Source: Flaviramulus_B aquimarinus
GTDB taxonomy: Bacteria > Bacteroidota > Bacteroidia > Flavobacteriales > Flavobacteriaceae
Length of the DNA: 64,000 bases
Direction: 5' to 3'
Assembly: GCF_039543205.1 (NCBI RefSeq)
Contig: NZ_BAABJH010000002.1
Location: forward strand, 124,001-188,000
A program made the position numbers and the translations under genes. The notes beneath the pieces were generated by a model, which searched no databases, was not told the DNA's origin, and was given only the letters and a program-made list of their open reading frames with translations. Below are positions 35,961 to 44,636 of this stretch, in pieces. Each line of letters begins with the position of its first letter. The first letter of the stretch is position 1.

Positions 35961-36858
35961 ACCCTTGTTGTTTTCGTTTTTCCATGGCTGCTTCCGATCG
36001 TTTATCATCAATACGAGCACCACGTTCAGAAATGGTAGAATCTCTAATCTCTTCTACTACTTTAGAAATTGATACAGCTTCTGATAGGACTGCTGCTGTA
36101 CAACTCATATCGCCTACGGTTCTAAAACGCACCATTTTTTCCAATACTTCTTCACTATCATCTCTATAAACAATACCGTCTTCGGCAGACCAAATCATAC
36201 CGTCTCTTAAAAAGACTTTACGTTTATGAGCAAAATAGATTGATGGTATTTCAATATTTTCTTTTTCGATATAAGACCAAACGTCTAATTCTGTCCAATT
36301 TGAAATTGGAAATACACGTACATTTTGACCATGATCTATATCACCATTCAACATATCAAATAATTCTGGGCGTTGGTTTTTTTCATCCCATTGTCCAAAA
36401 TCATCACGTACAGAAAAAATACGTTCTTTGGCTCTTGCTTTTTCTTCATCACGACGTGCGCCACCAATACAAGCATCGAATTTAAATTCTTCAATGGCAT
36501 CTAACAGCGTTGTGGTTTGCAACATATTTCTACTGGCATATCGTCCGGACTCTTCTTTTACTTTACCTTCATCAATAGAGTCTTGAACGTTTCTCACTAT
36601 AAGTTCTAAACCTAATTCTTTAACCAAACGGTCTCTAAATTCAATCGTTTCAGGAAAATTATGTCCCGTATCTATATGCATTAATGGAAAAGGTATTTTT
36701 GCTGGGTAGAATGCTTTCACAGCTAATCTAACTAATGTAATAGAATCTTTTCCTCCTGAAAATAATAACACAGGCTTTTCAAACTGTGCTGCTACTTCTC
36801 TCATGATGTAAATCGCTTCGTTTTCTAACGAGTTGATATGTGATGTATCTTTGTTCAT
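35953..36858 (-). CDS. cysD: Sulfate adenylyltransferase subunit 2
   Basis: Catalytic subunit of ATP sulfurylase, making APS from sulfate and ATP. The PP-loop LLFSGGKDSITLVRLA, MHIDTGHNFPET, CIGGARRDEEKARAKER and the C-terminal ERGARIDDKRSEAAMEKRKQ are classic. I start at ATG 36858 (MNKDTSHIN), giving 301 residues. A TTG upstream would overlap cysH by 17 bases. Confidence 0.96.
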   Translation of the reverse strand: MNKDTSHINSLENEAIYIMREVAAQFEKPVLLFSGGKDSITLVRLAVKAFYPAKIPFPLMHIDTGHNFPETIEFRDRLVKELGLELIVRNVQDSIDEGKVKEESGRYASRNMLQTTTLLDAIEEFKFDACIGGARRDEEKARAKERIFSVRDDFGQWDEKNQRPELFDMLNGDIDHGQNVRVFPISNWTELDVWSYIEKENIEIPSIYFAHKRKVFLRDGMIWSAEDGIVYRDDSEEVLEKMVRFRTVGDMSCTAAVLSEAVSISKVVEEIRDSTISERGARIDDKRSEAAMEKRKQQGYF

Positions 36859-36868
36859 AATCTTATTT

Positions 36869-37489
36869 TTAAGCGTGCAATCCACACTCTCTATTTTCTA
36901 ATGCTTTTGTTGGGTCGAAATATTTAAACTCATTTGGCAAGTTATTTTCTTCTAAATAGGTATCTAATTTTTTATCAGACCAGAAGTAAAATGGGCTCAC
37001 TTTTAAAACACCATCTTTACTTAGACTAAAAATTCCGATACTATTTCTAAAAGCCGTTTGCCCTTGACGTAGATTTGTAAACCATATTTTTGGTTTATGC
37101 TCCTCCATAGCTCTTGCAAAAGGCTCTAACTTAACTTGTTCTGTAAATAAAGCATGTTCTGGAGCATTTACACTTGGTATCCCCATGACAACATCTCTAT
37201 GGGATGATGTTTGTTTTGGCACATATAAAAACACGTTTAAGTTTAAGTCTTTAATGACATGTTCCGCGTGTTTATAGGTTTGTGGTGTATTATACCCTGT
37301 ATCGCACCATATGACTGAAGTTTTAGGTTCTACCGTATTTACCGCATGTAAAATAGCGGCTTCATAAGGCCTGAAATTTGTAGTGACTACAGCTTTATTA
37401 CTAAGCTGAAATGCTTTTTTGATAATATCAGTAGGCGTCGCATCTCTAAATACGTCGTTTAATTCTTTTATTTGATTTTCTGTAAACAT
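36869..37489 (-). CDS. cysH: Phosphoadenylyl-sulfate (or adenylyl-sulfate) reductase
   Basis: A 206-residue thioredoxin-linked reductase that frees sulfite from activated sulfate. The catalytic Cys is in the C-terminal ECGLHA. The paired Cys motifs (CCxxRK and CxxC) that hold the 4Fe-4S cluster of bacterial APS reductases are missing; the only other Cys is in VIWCDTG. By family rule this suggests PAPS as substrate, yet no APS kinase gene is near. The protein is shorter than E. coli CysH (244). Confidence 0.88.
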   Translation of the reverse strand: MFTENQIKELNDVFRDATPTDIIKKAFQLSNKAVVTTNFRPYEAAILHAVNTVEPKTSVIWCDTGYNTPQTYKHAEHVIKDLNLNVFLYVPKQTSSHRDVVMGIPSVNAPEHALFTEQVKLEPFARAMEEHKPKIWFTNLRQGQTAFRNSIGIFSLSKDGVLKVSPFYFWSDKKLDTYLEENNLPNEFKYFDPTKALENRECGLHA

Positions 37490-37501
37490 CTTTATCTCTA
37501 T

Positions 37502-37759
37502 TTATCTCCCCCATTTAATAGAATTCCAAATTCTTTCATGGGAAAAGTATAATACCATTTTTGTTACCAACTCTATACCTCCAATTGAAAACGCTAAGTC
37601 TAACTTCCCAGTTATTACCCATGATATTAGAATAGTATCTAAGGTGCCTATAGTTCTCCAACTTAAAGATTTTACTATACTTCTTAATGGTTTTTCACCA
37701 ACACTATCTTCTTTATAAGTCGTGTTTTCTTTAGATTTTAATAACATTTGACCAATCAT
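37502..37759 (-). CDS. DUF2061 membrane protein
   Basis: An 85-residue protein with the DUF2061 pattern: RSIVKSLSWRTIGTLDTILI and then a second hydrophobic segment GGIELVTKMVLYFSHERIWN. It probably spans the membrane twice. DUF2061 genes are often found with sulfate-assimilation genes in Bacteroidota, which fits here as the first gene of the cys operon, 12 bases before cysH. Its function is unknown; a link to sulfate uptake is a guess. Confidence 0.87.
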   Translation of the reverse strand: MIGQMLLKSKENTTYKEDSVGEKPLRSIVKSLSWRTIGTLDTILISWVITGKLDLAFSIGGIELVTKMVLYFSHERIWNSIKWGR

Positions 37760-37779
37760 TTGTTCTCGTATTATATTAA

Positions 37780-37798
37780 TCCTATCGATTTAATAGGA
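37780..37798. promoter_or_regulatory. Inverted-repeat operator at the cys operon start site
   Basis: TCCTAT and ATAGGA form a 6-bp inverted repeat with a 7-base spacer. It begins five bases after the -7 element, so it covers the predicted transcription start. The nearest regulator gene is the Rrf2 protein immediately upstream, which I propose binds here as a repressor. Confidence 0.55.
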
Positions 37799-37802
37799 AA
37801 TA

Positions 37803-37832
37803 CAAATGTACTACTTTTTTTTACACTACAAA
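37803..37832 (-). promoter_or_regulatory. Promoter of the cys operon
   Basis: TTTG (37832-37829), 18 bases, then TACATTTG (37810-37803): a near-ideal Bacteroidota promoter. It would start the transcript for DUF2061-cysHDN and the downstream genes. Confidence 0.8.
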
Positions 37833-37922
37833 TAACCTTAACTATTTTTTAGAATAATAAATATTTTTAAGATAAATGAAAGAAAATAAATAGTAAACTG
37901 AGCTTATTTTAAGAAATTCGTA

Positions 37923-38339
37923 TCACTTTGTACTTGACAAATCTGCTAAAGTTGTATTTCTAAACACTTTAAGTGTGCTATCACGAACCTGCAACATGAG
38001 TTTATTAACACTACATTGATGCTCGTCTGGGCAATCTTCACATTTTTCGTAGTAGTTTAAACTTACGCAAGGTACCATAGCAATTGGACCTTCTAAGACA
38101 CGCATAACATCGGTCATTTTTACTTCCGCAGGGTCTTCTCGCAAATAATACCCACCGTGCTTTCCCTTTTTGGACCCTAAAACGCCGGATTTTCTTAAGG
38201 TCAATAAAATACTTTCTAAAAACTTTTGAGGAATGTTTTCGCTTTTAGCAATTTCGCCAACTTGCACAGGACTATCACCTTCACTTCTTGCAATATAAGT
38301 CAGTGCTTTGAGTCCGTATTTGGTTTTTTTGGATAGCAT
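37923..38339 (-). CDS. Rrf2-family transcriptional regulator with four cysteines
   Basis: A 138-residue winged-helix regulator. The DNA-binding part is about residues 1-65 (ALTYIARSE, GEIAKSENIPQKFLESILLT, KGKHGGYYLRE). Cys91, Cys100, Cys103 and Cys109 form a cluster (PCVSLNYYEKCEDCPDEHQC), suggesting an Fe-S or thiol sensor. It starts 13 bases after metZ, so it is the last gene of the SAM-riboswitch met operon. It lies directly upstream of the cys promoter, like CymR-type control of cysteine genes. Confidence 0.9.
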   Translation of the reverse strand: MLSKKTKYGLKALTYIARSEGDSPVQVGEIAKSENIPQKFLESILLTLRKSGVLGSKKGKHGGYYLREDPAEVKMTDVMRVLEGPIAMVPCVSLNYYEKCEDCPDEHQCSVNKLMLQVRDSTLKVFRNTTLADLSSTK

Positions 38340-38352
38340 ATTGCTAAGATAC

Positions 38353-39525
38353 TTAATTTAAGGCTTGCTCCAAATCCTGAATAATATCATTAGGATGTTC
38401 CAACCCAACAGACACCCTTACTAATCCATCAGTGATATTGACTACCAATCGATCATCTTCTGCTAAACTACTATGCGTTGTTGATGCAGGGTGGGTTACA
38501 ATGGTTCTCGTATCTCCTAAATTAGCAGATAGCGAACACATTTTTATAGCATTTAAAAATTTACGTCCTACTTCTATACCACCTTTAACTTCAAAAGCAA
38601 CAATATTACCTCCAAGTTTCATTTGTTTTTTAGCGACTTTATACTGTGGATGCGATTTTAAAAAAGGGTATTTTACCCAATTTACTTTAGGGTGATTTTC
38701 TAAAAATTCAGCAACTTTTAATGCATTCTCGCAATGCCGGTCTACTCTAACTGAAAGTGTTTCTAAGCTTTTAGAAAGTGTCCATGCATTAAATGGCGAT
38801 AAGGCTGGTCCTGTATTTCTGGCAAATAAATAAATTTCGCGGATTAAATCGGCATTACCAACGGTTACACCTCCTAAAACTCGTCCTTGCCCATCCATTA
38901 ACTTAGTCGCTGAATGGATGACCAAATGCGCACCATATTTTATAGGTTGTTGTAAATAGGGCGTTGCAAAACAATTATCAATAATTAAAATGAGGTTATG
39001 TTTTTTTGCAATATCGCCCAACAATTCTAAATCGATAATATCAATTGCTGGGTTTGTTGGCGATTCTGCATATAATATTTTTGTTTTTGGTGTGATGAAG
39101 CTTTCAATGGTCTCTGGCTTATTAATATCGAAATAACTAGTTTCAATATTCCATTTTGGTAAATACTTTGTAAACAAGGTGTGTGTTGAACCAAAAACGG
39201 AACGCGCCGACACAATATGATCACCACTATCCAATAAAGCCGCAAAGCTTGAAAAAATAGCAGACATTCCTGTTGCAAAAGCATAGCCTGCTTCTGCACC
39301 TTCCATTTTACACACTTTATCAACAAACTCTGAGGTATTGGGATTGGTAAAACGGCTATAAATATTACGCTCTTTTTCTTCTGTGAACGACGCTCGCATA
39401 TCTTCAGCATCTTCAAACACAAAACTTGATGTTAAGTATAATGGACTTGTATGCTCTAAAAACTCAGTACGCTCTATTTGCGTACGAATGGCTTCGGTTT
39501 CGAATTGTTTTTTATTCTTGCTCAC
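38353..39525 (-). CDS. metZ: O-succinylhomoserine sulfhydrylase-type trans-sulfuration enzyme
   Basis: A 390-residue Cys/Met metabolism PLP enzyme. The PLP Lys is in HSATKLMDGQGR, with YSRFTNPNTSEF, ATGMSAIFS and DNCFATPYLQQP. It resembles MetZ, which makes homocysteine directly from an acylated homoserine and sulfide. Since the operon encodes MetX (acetyl transfer), its natural substrate may be O-acetylhomoserine. Cystathionine synthase or lyase activity cannot be excluded. Confidence 0.85.
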   Translation of the reverse strand: MSKNKKQFETEAIRTQIERTEFLEHTSPLYLTSSFVFEDAEDMRASFTEEKERNIYSRFTNPNTSEFVDKVCKMEGAEAGYAFATGMSAIFSSFAALLDSGDHIVSARSVFGSTHTLFTKYLPKWNIETSYFDINKPETIESFITPKTKILYAESPTNPAIDIIDLELLGDIAKKHNLILIIDNCFATPYLQQPIKYGAHLVIHSATKLMDGQGRVLGGVTVGNADLIREIYLFARNTGPALSPFNAWTLSKSLETLSVRVDRHCENALKVAEFLENHPKVNWVKYPFLKSHPQYKVAKKQMKLGGNIVAFEVKGGIEVGRKFLNAIKMCSLSANLGDTRTIVTHPASTTHSSLAEDDRLVVNITDGLVRVSVGLEHPNDIIQDLEQALN

Positions 39526-39610
39526 TTTTATAACTTAATAGACTTTTATGTATTATTTATATAAATTCCCCACGTTCCTATCTGCCAACAGATGAAAATG
39601 ACAAAACTAT

Positions 39611-42600
39611 TTAATTGATATGTTTAGACAACCTTAATATGTCTCCAAAAACACCTCTTGCTGTTACTTCTGCTCCGGCACCAGCACCCTGAATAACTAT
39701 AGGTTGTGTTCCATAAGATTCTGTAAATATTTCAAAAATAGCATCCGATCCTTTTACATGACCTAAGGTACTATCTTCTGGAATGGATACCAATTTTACT
39801 TCTAAATGCCCTTTATCTTGCGATAAATCTCCTGATAAATCTCCTACATAACGCAACACATGACTTTCCTTTTGTACCTCTTTTATCTTCTGATATTGGT
39901 CGTCTAAAACATCTAACTGTTTTAAAAATTCATCTACAGAAATATTTTGATAGGCTTCTGGAATTAAATTTTGAACGGAAACGTCTTCAAATTCATTTTG
40001 CAAATCTAACTCTCTTGCTAGAATTAACAACTTTCTGGCCACATCATTTCCTGAAAAATCCTCACGCGGATCGGGTTCTGTAAAGCCTTTATCGATGGTT
40101 TCCTGAATAATTTGGCTAAATGGTTTCTTTTCAACTGAAAAATTATTGAATAAATAACTTAAAGTTCCTGAAAACACCCCGCGAATTCTTGTGATGTTTT
40201 CACCTGACTCGTGCAATAATTTAATGGTATCGATTAATGGTAACCCTGCTCCAACTGTTGTTTCGTATAAATATTGCTTGTTGTTTTCTTTTAATTGAAT
40301 ACGCAAATCTTTATAAAAATCGTGCGATACGGTATTGGCTACTTTATTTGATGATACTAAATCAAATCCAGCTTCAACTAAAGGTACATAATTTTTATAG
40401 AAACTTGAACTTGCCGTATTATCAACGGCAATTAAGTTTTCTAAATGATGTGCCTTTGCGAAAGTGATGATATCTTCAATGGAACTTTCTTTTGAAGTCG
40501 ATTTTATAGCTTTTTGCCAATTGGTATCTACGCCGTTTTTGTCTAATAGTAATTTTCTGGAATTCGCTATTGCAAAGACATTAAGGTTAATCCCTTTTCG
40601 ATTTTCTATATCGTTTTTCGATTTTAAAATCTGATTGATTAATGCGCCTCCAACACCACCGTGACCAAAAATAGCAATATTTATTTTTTTTGAAATTCCA
40701 AAAACCTCACCATGAATAACATTCATTGATTTATGAAGTTGTGTCTTTTTTACCACCAAACTGACATTTCTACCTGTAACCGTATTGTTAAATAGCAATG
40801 GGGTGATTTGGTTTTTAATCAATGCATTAAATGGTTTATGAAACGAGCTTAACTCAATACCAATAATTGAAATAACAGCAACATCATCAACGACTTCAAT
40901 TTTATTAACGTCTTGCGAATAAAAATCGCTTTCAAATTCACGTTCTAATGCAATAACAGCTTGGGTCGCTTGATCGGCATCAATAATTAAACCGATGCCG
41001 CGTTCTGATGACCCTTGGGAAATGATACTTACACTAATACCATAATCGCTTAATGCTCTAAATATTCTAGCGTCTACGCCTATTTTCCCTAATAATCCAC
41101 GTCCTTCTAAATTCAATAAAGCCACGTTATCTAAAACAGATAATGAGGTCACTTCTTTTGAACTTGGTTTTGCAGTAATTAAGGTGCCTTCATCATCCGC
41201 ATTAAAGGTATTTAATATACGAAGGTTGATGTTTTTTTCTACTAAAGGAATAATGGTTTTGGCGTGTAAAACTGTGGTTCCAAAATTAGCCAATTCATTA
41301 GCTTCACTAAACGACAATTCTCTAATTTTTTGTGCATCTTCAACCAAATCGGGGTTTGCTGTGTAAATACCACTTACGTGTGTGTAATTTTGCAATTCTT
41401 CAGCATCTAAATAATTAGCTATTAAAGCTGCTGTATAATTACTTCCGTTTCTACCTAAGGTTGTGGTTTCATTATTAGAATTTGATGCGATAAAACCTGT
41501 AACGACGTTTACGGTATCGTCATTATTCTCTTTAAAGTAGGTTTTAATATTGTCTTTTGAAACTTGCGAATTAGGTTGTGCATTACCAAAAGCACCATCC
41601 GTTTTTATTAACTCTCGAGCATCTGTTGCCTTGGCCTTAATTTGCTTTTGATTAAGTAATGCTGAAACCATTTTAACAGACAATAATTCGCCTTGCGCCA
41701 AAATTTCGTCTTTGGTTTTCTTACTGTAATCACGCAATAAACTAACCCCTGCAAACAACTTATCTAAGGTTGAAAATTCTTCTAAAAAATCAATTGTTTT
41801 AAGCGGCTCTTGTTGGTACTTTTTAAAAGCGTCTAACTGTGCCTTATAATCGACTCCTTTATGGGACATGTTTAAAATAGCTTCAAGCTCATCCGTAGCA
41901 TTGCCTCGGGCTGAAACTACAACTGTAATTTTATCGCCTGCTTGTACTTTATTTTCAATGATTGAAATCACTTTATTTAGCCCTTCTCCATTGGCCAAAG
42001 ATTTCCCACCAAACTTTAATACTTTCATTTTTCTATTTTTAGAATCTGGCACAAAAATGCCTTCTATAATTTTCTCCAATTGCTCATACTCCATTAAAAA
42101 GGCATCATGTCCGTGTACCGAATTAATTTCATTATAAGTCACATTTGCATGTGTTACAGCCAATTGCTTATGTGTTTGTTTATTTTCTTCTGCTGTAAAA
42201 AACAAATCAGAGTCTACACCAATAATGTGAATATTAGCTTCAATGTTTTCTAAAACATTTAAATCTGCTTTTCGATTTTTAGTAACATCTATGGTTTTTA
42301 AAAGCTGATTCATTAATTTATAAGCCGACAACTGAAAACGTTCTTGTAACTTTTTACCATGATGCAACAACCAGCTCTCAACATTAAAAATTTCTAAATC
42401 TTCGTTTTTTGAACGCTGAAAACGCTCTTTAAAAGATTCTGGTGTTCTGTAACATAACATGGCATGCATTCTGGCATCATGTACTGGATGCTTAGAATTT
42501 AAAAGAAACTGTTCTTGAATCTGACAATTGGCAATCAGCCAATCGGTAGATTTCCAGTCGGTTGCAACCACTATTAAATGCTCCGTAAAATTGGGTTTTA

Positions 42601-43012
42601 AAACAGCCATTTCCCAAGCTATTCCACCGCCTAAAGAGCCTCCAATAGTAGCAAACAACTTTTCTATTTTTAATGTTTCTAGGCCAATTAAAAAGAGATT
42701 AGCAATATCTCGAGCTACAAAATCTTTGTAATTATCTATTACAAAACCATCAAAACCATTACCCGGAATATTAAACGCTAAAACGGTGTAGCGTTTGGTA
42801 TCAATAACCTGGCCACTGCCTACCAAATCTTTCCACCAACCTTCTTTTCCAGCAACATTACTATTTCCTGTTAGGGCATGGTTTACTAGCACTATGGGCG
42901 CACTTCCTAAAGGCTTACCAAAGACTTGATAACTTAACTTGATTTCAGAAACAGACAAATTATTCTGTGTAATGAAATCTTTAATAATGGTATGTTGTAA
43001 TGGATGCTTCAA
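39611..43012 (-). CDS. thrA: MetX - aspartate kinase - homoserine dehydrogenase fusion
   Basis: A single 1133-residue ORF. Residues 1 to about 320 are an alpha/beta hydrolase like homoserine O-acetyltransferase: nucleophile Ser in TIGGSLGGGIAWE, Asp in GVDSDLFFT, His in VHGHDAF. Residue 329 (MKVLKFGGKSL) opens aspartate kinase with ACT domains, and from about 785 (IAIFGHGGVGGALIN) homoserine dehydrogenase runs to the end. It therefore covers aspartate phosphorylation, homoserine formation and homoserine acetylation. It follows metY by 23 bases in the SAM-riboswitch operon. Confidence 0.93.
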   Translation of the reverse strand: MKHPLQHTIIKDFITQNNLSVSEIKLSYQVFGKPLGSAPIVLVNHALTGNSNVAGKEGWWKDLVGSGQVIDTKRYTVLAFNIPGNGFDGFVIDNYKDFVARDIANLFLIGLETLKIEKLFATIGGSLGGGIAWEMAVLKPNFTEHLIVVATDWKSTDWLIANCQIQEQFLLNSKHPVHDARMHAMLCYRTPESFKERFQRSKNEDLEIFNVESWLLHHGKKLQERFQLSAYKLMNQLLKTIDVTKNRKADLNVLENIEANIHIIGVDSDLFFTAEENKQTHKQLAVTHANVTYNEINSVHGHDAFLMEYEQLEKIIEGIFVPDSKNRKMKVLKFGGKSLANGEGLNKVISIIENKVQAGDKITVVVSARGNATDELEAILNMSHKGVDYKAQLDAFKKYQQEPLKTIDFLEEFSTLDKLFAGVSLLRDYSKKTKDEILAQGELLSVKMVSALLNQKQIKAKATDARELIKTDGAFGNAQPNSQVSKDNIKTYFKENNDDTVNVVTGFIASNSNNETTTLGRNGSNYTAALIANYLDAEELQNYTHVSGIYTANPDLVEDAQKIRELSFSEANELANFGTTVLHAKTIIPLVEKNINLRILNTFNADDEGTLITAKPSSKEVTSLSVLDNVALLNLEGRGLLGKIGVDARIFRALSDYGISVSIISQGSSERGIGLIIDADQATQAVIALEREFESDFYSQDVNKIEVVDDVAVISIIGIELSSFHKPFNALIKNQITPLLFNNTVTGRNVSLVVKKTQLHKSMNVIHGEVFGISKKINIAIFGHGGVGGALINQILKSKNDIENRKGINLNVFAIANSRKLLLDKNGVDTNWQKAIKSTSKESSIEDIITFAKAHHLENLIAVDNTASSSFYKNYVPLVEAGFDLVSSNKVANTVSHDFYKDLRIQLKENNKQYLYETTVGAGLPLIDTIKLLHESGENITRIRGVFSGTLSYLFNNFSVEKKPFSQIIQETIDKGFTEPDPREDFSGNDVARKLLILARELDLQNEFEDVSVQNLIPEAYQNISVDEFLKQLDVLDDQYQKIKEVQKESHVLRYVGDLSGDLSQDKGHLEVKLVSIPEDSTLGHVKGSDAIFEIFTESYGTQPIVIQGAGAGAEVTARGVFGDILRLSKHIN

Positions 43013-43035
43013 TTACTTTTTTATATAAGTATTAA

Positions 43036-44310
43036 TTATATCGTTTCAAAAGCGGCTTTTAAATCGGCTTTTAAATCATCGATATCTTCTATTCCTACAG
43101 ACAATCTAATTAAATCTCCTGATACTCCTGCCGATTCTTGTTCAGCTTCATCTAACTGCTGGTGTGTTGTGCTTCCTGGGTGTATAATTAGTGATTTTGT
43201 ATCTCCAATATTTGCTAATAATGAAAATAGTTTTGTGTTATCTGCTATTTTTTTGGCAGCATCAAAACCACCTTTATGTCCAAAAGTCACAATACCACTT
43301 TGTCCTTTTGGCAAATATTTATCGGCTAAAGCTTTGTATTTACTACTTTCCAAACCTGGATAGTTTACCCAAGCTATTTCATCTTGAGCTTCTAACCATT
43401 TTGCTATTTCTAAAGCATTCTCACTATGCTGTTTGATTCTAATTGGCAAAGTTTCTAAACCTTGAATAATATTGAATGCATTTGTTGGGCTTAATGCACC
43501 TCCTAAATCTCTTAATCCTTCTAATATCAATTTAAATGTATAAGAAGCTGCTCCTAAAGTTTCATGATATTTTAGACCATGATATCCTGCTGAGGGTTCT
43601 GTGAATTCTGGGAACTTTCCGTTTGCCCAATCAAAATTACCTCCGTCAATAATGGCGCCTCCTATAGAGTTTCCTTGTCCACCAATATATTTGGTTAGCG
43701 AGTGAATTACAATATTTGCACCGTGCTTAATCGGGTTTAACAAGGCTGGTGTTGCCACAGTGTTATCAACTATAAAAGGCACTCCTGCTGCTTTTGATTG
43801 TACTGCAATCCCTTCGATATCTAAAACATCTAATTTTGGATTTCCTAAAGACTCCACAAAAAATGCACGTGTATTATCTTGTACGGCAGCTTTGAAATTT
43901 TCTGGATTTGAAGCATCTACAAACGTTGTTGTAATACCTAATCGGGGTAATGTTACACTCAGTAAATTATATGTACCACCATATAAACTACTTGAAGCCA
44001 CGATATGGTCTCCAGCCTTTAATAAGGTTAATAAACCTGTTGAAATGGCTGATGTTCCAGAAGCAAAAACAACGGCACCTATACCACTTTCTAAGGCTGC
44101 TAAACGTTCTTGTAAAATCTGATTGGTTGGGTTGTTTAATCGGGTATAAATAAATCCTAATTCTTGTAGGGAAAATAGGTTAGCTGCGTGGTCTGAATTA
44201 TTAAACACATATGATGTTGTTTGATAAATTGGTACTGCTCTTGTTCCTCCATTTGCCGCTACATCATGCCCAGCGTGTAATGCGTTTGTTGCTAATTTTT
44301 GATCGCTCAT
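43036..44310 (-). CDS. metY: O-acetylhomoserine aminocarboxypropyltransferase (sulfhydrylase)
   Basis: A 424-residue PLP enzyme making homocysteine from O-acetylhomoserine and sulfide. It has TNALHAGHD and TTSYVFNNSDHAANLF at the N-terminus, the PLP Lys in HSLTKYIGGQGNSIGG, and HPGSTTHQQL near the end, all typical of MetY. It is the first gene behind the second SAM riboswitch. Confidence 0.95.
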   Translation of the reverse strand: MSDQKLATNALHAGHDVAANGGTRAVPIYQTTSYVFNNSDHAANLFSLQELGFIYTRLNNPTNQILQERLAALESGIGAVVFASGTSAISTGLLTLLKAGDHIVASSSLYGGTYNLLSVTLPRLGITTTFVDASNPENFKAAVQDNTRAFFVESLGNPKLDVLDIEGIAVQSKAAGVPFIVDNTVATPALLNPIKHGANIVIHSLTKYIGGQGNSIGGAIIDGGNFDWANGKFPEFTEPSAGYHGLKYHETLGAASYTFKLILEGLRDLGGALSPTNAFNIIQGLETLPIRIKQHSENALEIAKWLEAQDEIAWVNYPGLESSKYKALADKYLPKGQSGIVTFGHKGGFDAAKKIADNTKLFSLLANIGDTKSLIIHPGSTTHQQLDEAEQESAGVSGDLIRLSVGIEDIDDLKADLKAAFETI

Positions 44311-44354
44311 TTTTCTAATTTTTTTGATTAATAAATTAATTTAAAAGTCAAAAT

Positions 44355-44370
44355 ACGCTAACTATAGCGT
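44355..44370 (-). terminator. Hairpin in the metY riboswitch expression platform
   Basis: On the minus strand ACGCTA/TAGCGT with a four-base loop is followed by ATTTTGACTTTT. An earlier hairpin, GAAATTACA/TGTAGTTTC (44422-44401), is followed by a T-rich stretch. Either could be the SAM-dependent terminator; the tails are weaker than in a classical one. Confidence 0.45.
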
Positions 44371-44427
44371 GCTTAATAGAAAAATGTTAAAAAGAATTTA
44401 GAAACTACAGAATTGTAATTTCGTTGG

Positions 44428-44547
44428 GTTATCTATCTAAAACACTAAATACCTTTTGTAGTTTAAGTAGAATTTAGCACCTTCCCCGAAAATTCGGGAG
44501 GTTGCTAAGGCTTCACAGGGTCTATTCCCTCCACCTTTCTTGATAAC
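44428..44547 (-). promoter_or_regulatory. SAM-I (S-box) riboswitch upstream of metY-metX/thrA-metZ-rrf2
   Basis: On the minus strand: P1 5' arm GTTATC (44547-44542), AAGAAAGGTGGAGGGA, GAAGCCTTAGCAACC, a P3 stem CCCGAATTTTCGGG, AAGGTGCTAAATTCTAC, and P1 3' arm GATAAC (44433-44428). The core is almost identical to that at 28183-28293. SAM binding should shut off the downstream operon. The 326-base gap 44311-44636 is filled by this element, its expression platform and a promoter. Confidence 0.93.
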
Positions 44548-44577
44548 ATTTCAATACCTGTTTGAACTTTGTGAATG

Positions 44578-44610
44578 CAAATATTCGTTCAGAAAAAGTT
44601 AATATCCAAA
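44578..44610 (-). promoter_or_regulatory. Possible promoter of the metY riboswitch transcript
   Basis: TTTG (44610-44607), 21 bases, then AATATTTG (44585-44578), which differs from TAnnTTTG at the first base only. Transcription would start 25-30 bases before the riboswitch. Confidence 0.5.
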
Positions 44611-44636
44611 TTTTTTAATGAAAATTTTAGAAAATC

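Noticed and set aside
39027..39422. A 131-codon minus-strand ORF within metZ
   Set aside because: It is in another frame of the same strand across a conserved PLP enzyme and shows no domain.
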